Part shown: positions 35,517 to 42,446 of the stretch, piece by piece
How positions within the stretch are numbered: the first letter of the stretch is position 1
Layout of the letters: each line of letters opens with the position of its first letter
Assembly (NCBI GenBank): GCA_017541025.1
Contig: JAFXZY010000007.1
Span: forward strand, 62,001-126,000
Direction of reading: 5' to 3'
DNA: 64,000 nucleotides
Source of the DNA: Bacteroidaceae bacterium
GTDB lineage: Bacteria; Bacteroidota; Bacteroidia; Bacteroidales; Bacteroidaceae
Translations under genes and position numbers: made by a program
Notes under the pieces: generated by a model
The model's database searches: none
The model's input: the letters and a program-made list of their open reading frames with translations, nothing else
Told to the model about the DNA's origin: nothing

Positions 35517-36440
35517 TTATTCAGCTGGAGTCGCGGGAACTTTGGTAAACTTCGTTACATATACAGGACCGTCATATCGACCTGCATAAGTTGTAATCTG
35601 ACTGTTTTCATACTTATATACTCCAGTACCTACAGCCATACCCTCCTCGAAGGTAATGGTGTCATAGGTGTCGTTGTAAGTTGCAGAAGCACTTTCTGCA
35701 GGAACCCATCTTTCATTTTCTTCATCAAAGAAGAAGGGCTGCAATGTAACAACACCTGTGAAAGAGCCGAAGTTATAGAGACCATCCCAGTAACCATACT
35801 CGAATGTCAGGGTACCGTCATCAGAATAGGCTAAAATCCACTTCGTATCAAATCCATAGAAACTCTCTGGCTGACCTGCTGCGTACAGATATTGTTCTGT
35901 AGCCTCTGCCTCATCATCGATTGTAACGGTGAAATTGCAAGGATTACCATCAAGATCATATGCCTCAGCCTCGTAGGTACCGAAGAGTTTGAAGAATGGA
36001 TTTGCATCTACGTCCTTCAGAGTAACGGTACATGTAGCAATTTCTGATACTTTAGCACCCTCTGCGCTGGTAATGGTAAGAGTAAACTCACGGTCTTCAT
36101 TCTCTTCCTGACCATCATCAAGAAGACGCAACTCTATTGAGACTTTCTCTTCTGCGGGGATATTCAAATCACCACTTGTCACGATGTAATGCACATCTTG
36201 TACAGCTGTACCATCGGTTGCTTTTACATTAATTTTGACGTTGCCGTTACGTTCGCCAGTAACCTTGATAGGCAACTTTACAAGGCCATCACTCTCGTTG
36301 TATACAACAGTAGCACTTTCAAAACCAACCAGCGCATCAGTGGTGTTCATATCACCGTCAATGTCCCACTCGGTCTTGTTAGAGCAAGCGGTAAAAGCTG
36401 CAGCAACTGTCAGAGTTAAAAATATTCTTGAAAATTTCAT
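35517..36440 (-). CDS. Calx-beta-like surface lipoprotein of the left SusCD module
   Basis: Lipoprotein signal TVAAAFTACSNK (Cys about 19). The N-terminal half (about 30-150) reads as a Calx-beta-like domain (YNESDGLVKLPIKVTGERNG ... DGTAVQDVHYIVTSG ... EENEDREFTLTITSAEGA). The C-terminal half is a beta-rich domain of unknown type with many aromatic residues (YGYWDGLYNFGSF). It is encoded just after susD, like the lipoprotein of the right-hand module, and is likely a surface-exposed accessory ligand-binding protein (SusE/F position). Confidence 0.78.
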   Translation of the reverse strand: MKFSRIFLTLTVAAAFTACSNKTEWDIDGDMNTTDALVGFESATVVYNESDGLVKLPIKVTGERNGNVKINVKATDGTAVQDVHYIVTSGDLNIPAEEKVSIELRLLDDGQEENEDREFTLTITSAEGAKVSEIATCTVTLKDVDANPFFKLFGTYEAEAYDLDGNPCNFTVTIDDEAEATEQYLYAAGQPESFYGFDTKWILAYSDDGTLTFEYGYWDGLYNFGSFTGVVTLQPFFFDEENERWVPAESASATYNDTYDTITFEEGMAVGTGVYKYENSQITTYAGRYDGPVYVTKFTKVPATPAE

Positions 36441-36484
36441 AATCTTATAAAATTTCTTTGTTTATATTTAAATACACCTGATTA

Positions 36485-37993
36485 TTAATAGCCAGGATTC
36501 TGCTGACCTGCCAAGTTGGGGTTGGAGTCCATCTCCGTCTTGGGAATAGGCCATGTAAAGCGATAGTCGTCAGCATTATAACTTAGGTTAGCACCAGCAG
36601 CTACGATGAATGGATCCAGTGCAGGGTTCTCAGGATGAGCACCATCGCGTTTGAAACCCTCATTCCAACGACGAAGGTCACTCATACGGAAGCCTTCACC
36701 TAACAACTCACGCTGACGCTCAGCTTTGATAACACTCATGACTGTTGCAGCAGGATATACTGTCTCTGTATAGCCTGTGATACGCTTAGCCATCAGGGCA
36801 TTCAGGTAAGGACTGGCATCTGCATTTGTCTGAGCAGCAGCCTCAGCAGCAACCAGATACATCTCTGACAAGCGGAAAGGCTTAGGCATATTCATATAGT
36901 TATTCTCAGCTGAAGTACGTAGAGCAGCATTGCCGGGATACTTCTGGAAGACATAGGAAACTACCTTTGTACCTTCAATATCCAACTGCCAGATATCAAA
37001 GAGTGCATCAAAACGTGCATCCTCGTCGGAGAACATGTTCAGTGTGTTATAAGTAGCAATATAATCAGCAGATGTCTGGGCCGTACTAGCTGTAAATGCT
37101 TCGCCTGTAGAAGACAAACCCTCAACATTGCTCATGAAGGGACGGAAGATAACCTCAGTACCTTCATCATCACTCCATAATTTTTCATAGTCAGCAAGCT
37201 CTGTCAGAGCATACTTACCTGAGTTGATAACCTCGTCAGCCTTTATCTTGGCTGTAGGATAGTCGCCCTTTACCAGAGCTACACGTGCCTGCATAGCTGC
37301 AACTGCATATGAACTGAGGTAAGCAGCATTGGGGGCAACAGCCTTGTCATCGGTGGCCTCGTAAGCCTTAAGGCCATTGTATGCGTTCTGCAAGTCCTCC
37401 TCAACAAAAACATAGCTCTTCTCCAAAGTACTACGCTCGGGATATTTAGTGATATCACCGGTAGGCTCGTACTTGGTAACAATCTGAACACCTGTATGAG
37501 CTGCAGTGGGGTCAACCTTTGCATAAGGCTGGCAGAAGTGGTCAATCAGGAAGAAGTAGGCATATGCACGGGCAAAGCAAGCCTCTGCTTTATAACGTGC
37601 AATGGTAACCTTATCTGCCTCTTCTGCTGTAGCTGCCAACTGGTCGCACTGGTCAATCAGATAGTTCATATTAGCTATGGTTGTATAACAACTGCTGAAA
37701 AAGCCTTCAATATCCTCCTGAGAAGAGGTTATCAGACCATTAGAGATAATACCTACACGGTTACCATTGCTTGTAAGACCGTGGAACTGGTCCATCTGAA
37801 TATCAGAGTATGTTACCCAGCTGCCTGATGTCATACCGCGTAGTCTAGTGTAAACACCATTGCGCAGACGGGCCAGGTCATTCATATTCTGAATAGCTGA
37901 TGTCTCGTCCAAAGAACCGTAAGGTGCCTTGTCCATACTGCAGGAGCAAAGAAGGCCGAGCAACAGCATCAAAGAAATATATACTTTTTTCAT
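36485..37993 (-). CDS. SusD/RagB-family surface lipoprotein (left module)
   Basis: Outer-membrane-anchored ligand-binding lid for the SusC channel next to it. Lipobox LLGLLCSCSMD. SusD-type TPR helices are seen from about 110 to 300 (EACFARAYAYFFLIDHFCQPY, LSSYAVAAMQARVALVKGDY), with a RMSDLRRWNEGFKRDGA ending typical of the family. 502 residues, 35 bp from susC. The bound nutrient cannot be read directly; the protease downstream suggests peptides or proteins. Confidence 0.93.
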   Translation of the reverse strand: MKKVYISLMLLLGLLCSCSMDKAPYGSLDETSAIQNMNDLARLRNGVYTRLRGMTSGSWVTYSDIQMDQFHGLTSNGNRVGIISNGLITSSQEDIEGFFSSCYTTIANMNYLIDQCDQLAATAEEADKVTIARYKAEACFARAYAYFFLIDHFCQPYAKVDPTAAHTGVQIVTKYEPTGDITKYPERSTLEKSYVFVEEDLQNAYNGLKAYEATDDKAVAPNAAYLSSYAVAAMQARVALVKGDYPTAKIKADEVINSGKYALTELADYEKLWSDDEGTEVIFRPFMSNVEGLSSTGEAFTASTAQTSADYIATYNTLNMFSDEDARFDALFDIWQLDIEGTKVVSYVFQKYPGNAALRTSAENNYMNMPKPFRLSEMYLVAAEAAAQTNADASPYLNALMAKRITGYTETVYPAATVMSVIKAERQRELLGEGFRMSDLRRWNEGFKRDGAHPENPALDPFIVAAGANLSYNADDYRFTWPIPKTEMDSNPNLAGQQNPGY

Positions 37994-38028
37994 ATCTTTT
38001 ACTTCTTAAATATATACCTTATTATAAT

Positions 38029-41013
38029 TTAGAATGTAAGCTCAGCACCGAATACAAACTGACGGGTATTGGGGTAGTTGAACTTCACCAAGTTGATATC
38101 CGGTTCAGGATCGTAACCAGAGAACTTGGTAGCAGTCAGGAGGTTGCGACCTACGAAGAATACCTTGGCATTCTTGATTGCCTTAGTAGCAGCCATCCAC
38201 TTCTTGGGAAGAGTGTACTGGATAATCACGTTCTTCATACGCAAGAAAGAAGCATTCTCAATCAGGTGAGTATCGAACTGCACCTGTTCGCCATAAGCAG
38301 GAATATCAGTAACCTGACCAGGTGTAGTCCATACATTCAACATTTCAACTGCCTGGTTGTATGAAGTACCCATGTTAGCATTCTTCAAGAAGTAGTTGTC
38401 GTTATTAGTCATGTACTTGCGGGCAGCCCACTGGAAGTCCATAGTTATAGAAAGGCCCTTCCACTCAAAGGTAGTTCCGAAACCACCGCTCCAGGGAGCA
38501 TAACGGTTCAGGCCGGTAAATACAGAATTCTCTTCCTCATTGTAGACTTTAGTTTGGTTGCCGTTCTTATCCAACCACATAGGCTTACCGTCGCGAGAGT
38601 CAACACCAGCATAGCGTACGCTATAGAACTCACCATAAGGATGACCCACTTCCAGTTTCAGACCAGTATTGGCAATAATATACTCGTCACGACCGGCAAA
38701 AAGTTCGGTGATTTCGTTCTTATTGTAGTTGAAGTTACCCTTTACGCTCCAATGGATATCCTTGTTCTTGATAAGATCAACGTTTACATCTACATCGACA
38801 CCCTTGTTAACCATACCGCCGATATTACCCATACCGCCACCGAAACCGGTTGTATAAGAATAAGGTATTTCCATCAGCATATCTGTAGTCTTCTTGCGGT
38901 AAGCGTCAACGTTCAACAGAACACGGTCCCAAAGGCCTAAAGTTACACCTACATTCAGCGAACCAACCTTCTCCCAAGTCAGAGTCTGATTGCTGGGACT
39001 GCCTATGCCCAAAGAACTCTCGCTATTATAAAGACCACCCCTACCAATGGTACCATAGTAGTCATAAGAGCCTGCACCTGAAGCATTACCTACCAGACCG
39101 TAGCTGGCACGCAGTTTCAGGATATCAATAACCTTAACATCCTTCATGAAGTTCTCTTTCTTGATGTCCCACATAGCACCTACAGAGTAGAAGTGACCCC
39201 AGCGGTGTCCGGGAGCGAAGCGAGAGCTACCATCAGCACGATAAGAAGCATCAAAGAAATACTTCTCTGCATAGTTGTAACCCCAGGTAGTAAAGAAAGA
39301 GTTGAAGGATTCCTCTGCACGGCTGTCACCTATGTTGCCAATAGCTACAGTCGTACCGTCTGTTAAGCGCACTTGGCGGGGATCTGTCTGTCCCTCAGTA
39401 TAAACACTGAAACTATTGCTACGGCTGTAAATAGACTCTTGTCCCAACAAGGCAGTTAAGCCGTGCTTGCCCCAATTGTGCTTGTACTCAGCCGTATGAG
39501 TAAAAGTGTAAGAGGTGTAACGGGTAAAAGAGTCACTGGTGTAACCTTCACTAGCAGAAACGGTAGAACCCATAGGAGTGGTAAACTTCTCGTAGGGGAA
39601 ATACTTACCCTCATAAGTATAGTCATAACCGTCGATAGACTGCTGAGCACGCAATGTTAAGCCTTCTATAGGATTAATCTGTTCAAAGGCACTGACATTC
39701 AAAGTAAGACGCTTTCTTGTGTATTCACGGTTCTGATTAACCCACCAGGGAGCTGTCAAATTAGAATATTTCAGTCTTTGGGCACGATCACCATAAACAA
39801 TATTACCATCGTCATCAAAACTATAGTAATAAGGAGAATCATAAGGAAATGCCAGACGAGAGAACAACAAGGGGTTGCTGGTATAAAGATCATCTGCCTG
39901 GGCCTCGTTGTTCTGCTCATAAGTATTAGTACCTAAATTTAACTGCAAGCCAGCCTTGAACCACTTGTTCAAACGGCCTTCGATATTAGAGCGCAATGTA
40001 GTACGATACATTCCAGACTGGTCAATATTACCTTTCTGGTTATGGTGATTCAATGAAATGTAGTAATTGATATTCTCACTTCCACCGCTCATTGCAGCAT
40101 CAAATGTATAAGTGGGGGCTGTTTTATTGAGAACCTCATCACGCCATTTGGTATCAATACCATAATCGTTAACAAGGTCCTTTATTTGCTGACTTACAGG
40201 CTGACCAATCTTATCACGGAACTCAATGTACTGATCAGAGTTCATCATAGTCAAACCATCAGAAACAGGAGAAGAGAAACCTCCCTGGGCACGGACAGTC
40301 AAGTTGGCACGCTCGTTGAACTTACCTTTACGGCTAGTGATAACGATAACACCATTAGCAGCACGAGAACCATAGATAGCTGTTGAAGCAGCATCCTTCA
40401 ATACAGTAATACTCTGAATGTCTGCAGGATTCAATGTATTGAATACAGTTGAAGATACAGGAGCACCATCCAAAATGTAAAGAGGTGCATTGCTTGATGA
40501 GATTGAGTTAACACCACGTAAACGAATAGTGGCAGATGTAGTGGGGTCACCACTTGAAGACAAAACGCTCAAACCAGAAACTTGACCAGCCAAAGCATCT
40601 GTAAAGTTCGGTGTTACTGCCTTTTCCAGCTTAGCACTACTAATTGTTGAAACGGCACCAACTACAGAACCGAGCTTTCTACCAGTACCATAACCGGTAA
40701 TGATAACCTCGTCCATAGCCTTGGTATCAGTCTCCATCAGCACCTTCATGCCATCACGGGCTGTGAGGGTGGCGGGCTTCATACCCATAAAACTAAAGTT
40801 CAGGCTGTTCTTGCCTGCGGGAAGTGTGATTGAGAACTTACCGTCAATGTCGGTCAGGACACCTACAGAGGAGTCGGGAACGCGAACGGCAACTCCAATC
40901 AGAGGCTCGTTTGACTCAGCATCAACTACAGTACCTGTAATCTGCTTCTGGGCCAGCGCCATGCTTGCTGTCATCAACATACAAGCAAGGATTGAAAGGA
41001 ATTTTTTACCCAT
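38029..41013 (-). CDS. SusC/RagA-family TonB-dependent transporter (left module)
   Basis: 994-residue outer-membrane channel. Signal peptide 1-21 (ending SMALAQ), carboxypeptidase-regulatory-like domain (about 22-95), TonB-dependent plug (TGYGTGRKLGSVVGAV ... LYILDGAPV ... VLKDAASTAIYGSRAANGVIVITSRKG) and barrel ending in NTRQFVFGAELTF. The first ~109 residues are nearly identical to the right-hand SusC, after which the two diverge strongly. The start codon is preceded by the 88-bp inverted-repeat arm. No promoter box was found upstream on this strand in the present orientation, so the module may be silent here. Confidence 0.93.
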   Translation of the reverse strand: MGKKFLSILACMLMTASMALAQKQITGTVVDAESNEPLIGVAVRVPDSSVGVLTDIDGKFSITLPAGKNSLNFSFMGMKPATLTARDGMKVLMETDTKAMDEVIITGYGTGRKLGSVVGAVSTISSAKLEKAVTPNFTDALAGQVSGLSVLSSSGDPTTSATIRLRGVNSISSSNAPLYILDGAPVSSTVFNTLNPADIQSITVLKDAASTAIYGSRAANGVIVITSRKGKFNERANLTVRAQGGFSSPVSDGLTMMNSDQYIEFRDKIGQPVSQQIKDLVNDYGIDTKWRDEVLNKTAPTYTFDAAMSGGSENINYYISLNHHNQKGNIDQSGMYRTTLRSNIEGRLNKWFKAGLQLNLGTNTYEQNNEAQADDLYTSNPLLFSRLAFPYDSPYYYSFDDDGNIVYGDRAQRLKYSNLTAPWWVNQNREYTRKRLTLNVSAFEQINPIEGLTLRAQQSIDGYDYTYEGKYFPYEKFTTPMGSTVSASEGYTSDSFTRYTSYTFTHTAEYKHNWGKHGLTALLGQESIYSRSNSFSVYTEGQTDPRQVRLTDGTTVAIGNIGDSRAEESFNSFFTTWGYNYAEKYFFDASYRADGSSRFAPGHRWGHFYSVGAMWDIKKENFMKDVKVIDILKLRASYGLVGNASGAGSYDYYGTIGRGGLYNSESSLGIGSPSNQTLTWEKVGSLNVGVTLGLWDRVLLNVDAYRKKTTDMLMEIPYSYTTGFGGGMGNIGGMVNKGVDVDVNVDLIKNKDIHWSVKGNFNYNKNEITELFAGRDEYIIANTGLKLEVGHPYGEFYSVRYAGVDSRDGKPMWLDKNGNQTKVYNEEENSVFTGLNRYAPWSGGFGTTFEWKGLSITMDFQWAARKYMTNNDNYFLKNANMGTSYNQAVEMLNVWTTPGQVTDIPAYGEQVQFDTHLIENASFLRMKNVIIQYTLPKKWMAATKAIKNAKVFFVGRNLLTATKFSGYDPEPDINLVKFNYPNTRQFVFGAELTF

Positions 41014-41101
41014 TTTGTTTTGTTTAAGTTAGTAATAAATTTAATTTGTATAATGATAATTTTTCTCTCTCTTTGCCATTGTAACAAAATATCGACCGAT
41101 T
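40690..41101 (-). repeat. Left arm of the long inverted repeat
   Basis: 88 bp upstream of the left susC (41014-41101) match 42035-42122 inverted with only three mismatches. The homology continues at roughly 90 percent through the first ~325 bp of the gene and ends near codon 109. It stops abruptly on the inner side at 41101. Confidence 0.92.
41091..41100. promoter_or_regulatory. Candidate invertase crossover site, left
   Basis: ATCG-AC-CGAT on the plus strand: 4-bp arms around an asymmetric dinucleotide, at the very inner edge of the inverted repeat. It is the inverse of the right-hand site. Serine invertases cut around a 2-bp core, which this fits. Assignment is inference. Confidence 0.5.
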
Positions 41102-41161
41102 AATTGAATCATTTTTTGTATTATGTAAGGGTAATGTTTCAACTTAAATAGTATAGTAGTT

Positions 41162-41761
41162 ATGATTTACGGATACATTAGGGTAAGCAGCGATAAGCAG
41201 ACTGTAGAAAATCAGCGATTTGAAATTAATAGGTTCTGCAAAAGCAATAATCTGAAAATTGATGATTGGATTGAAGAGACTATTAGCGGAACAAAAAACT
41301 ACACCAAGCGTCAGCTTGGCATTCTCCTGAAAAAGACGAAAAAGAACGACATTATTATTTGTAGTGAGTTGTCACGTTTAGGCAGAAACCTTTTCATGAT
41401 TATGGAGATTCTAAACATCTGCATGACCAAGGAATGTCGTGTGTGGACTATAAAGGACAATTACCGCTTAGGTGACGATATCCAAAGCAAAGTGCTGGCA
41501 TTTGCCTTTGGCTTAAGTGCAGAAATAGAAAGACAACTTATTAGTCAAAGGACAAAAGAAGCCCTCAATAGATTAAGGGCGGAAGGTAAGAAACTGGGAC
41601 GCCCCAAAGGTGCAAAAGGAAAAAACAACAAGCTCGAGGGTAAGTCAGGGTTGATAAATGATACTTTACAGCGTACAGGGAACAAAACACTTACAGCCAA
41701 AAGATTGCATGTAAGTCGTTGTACATTATACAGATACTTAAAGAAAACTCCAATTGGGTAG
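41162..41761 (+). CDS. Small serine recombinase (DNA invertase, Hin/Mpi-like)
   Basis: 199-residue resolvase/invertase-family recombinase. The N-terminal catalytic domain (about 1-135) has the nucleophilic Ser in YIRVSSDKQ, the conserved Arg pair in ELSRLGRN, and the long E-helix (FGLSAEIERQLISQRTKEAL). It is followed by KKLGRPKGAK and a C-terminal HTH (KTLTAKRLHVSRCTLYRYLKK). This is the size of invertases such as Hin or B. fragilis Mpi rather than of large integrases. It lies exactly between the inverted repeats and would be flipped with the segment. No accessory enhancer or Fis-like gene was identified. Confidence 0.93.
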   Translation: MIYGYIRVSSDKQTVENQRFEINRFCKSNNLKIDDWIEETISGTKNYTKRQLGILLKKTKKNDIIICSELSRLGRNLFMIMEILNICMTKECRVWTIKDNYRLGDDIQSKVLAFAFGLSAEIERQLISQRTKEALNRLRAEGKKLGRPKGAKGKNNKLEGKSGLINDTLQRTGNKTLTAKRLHVSRCTLYRYLKKTPIG

Positions 41762-42034
41762 TATATGAATAACCGGGATTAAAACCTAACAAATCTAATT
41801 CTTATTCGCTAAAGAATCTTAAATAGTGCTATTATCTAATAATGGCTCTTTCGTCACAAAAGTGCGGGTTTTTCGTTCATTTTGGGCATAAAAATCATAG
41901 ATTTTGCTTCAAAATGACTAAAAAAGGGCAATTTTTAACATTATAATAAGGTTATTTAAAAAAAATTATGTAATTTTGCACCCGTTGTTGTATAAAATAT
42001 CTAAAACCGAAGGATATTTGAACTGTATTCCGGA
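41762..42034. other. Noncoding part of the invertible segment
   Basis: AT-rich, gene-free stretch between the invertase and the right inverted-repeat arm. It holds a weak hairpin after the invertase (ATTCTT/AAGAAT, about 41799-41818) and the right-facing promoter box at 41971. No reading frame of note. Confidence 0.6.
41971..41978 (+). promoter_or_regulatory. Switchable promoter (-7 box) facing the right module
   Basis: TAATTTTG followed by CACC matches TAnnTTTG perfectly. No clear TTTG lies 19-20 bp upstream. It is inside the segment bounded by the two dyads and points at the right susC, leaving a leader of about 140 bp. The inner left edge (41102-41161, minus strand) has no such box. Confidence 0.5.
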
Positions 42035-42446
42035 AATCGGTCGATATGTTGTTACAATGGCAAAGAGAGAGAATAATTATCATTATACAAATTTAATTTA
42101 TTACTAACTTAAACAAAACAAAATGGGTAAAAAAATCCTTTCAATCCTTGCTTGTATGTTGATGACAGCAAGCATGGCACTGGCCCAGAAGCAGATTACA
42201 GGTACTGTAGTTGATGCTGAGTCAGGTGAGCCTCTGATTGGAGTTGCCGTACGTGTTCCTGACTCCTCTGTAGGTGTCCTGACCGACGTTGACGGTAAGT
42301 TCTCAATCACACTTCCCGCAGGCGCAAAGAGCCTGAATTTTAGTTTTATGGGTATGAAGCCCGCTACCCTTACTGCCCGCGATGGCATGAAGGTGTCTTT
42401 GGAGACCAATACCAAGGCTATGGACGAAGTAATCGTTGTAGCTTAC
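42035..42446 (+). repeat. Right arm of the long inverted repeat
   Basis: 42035-42122 (88 bp) plus about the first 325 bp of the right susC, inverted relative to 40690-41101. The inner boundary at 42035 is sharp. Confidence 0.92.
42036..42045. promoter_or_regulatory. Candidate invertase crossover site, right
   Basis: ATCG-GT-CGAT, inverse of the left site. Cutting at both would flip about 945 bp (roughly 41096-42040) carrying the invertase and the promoter. Confidence 0.5.
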
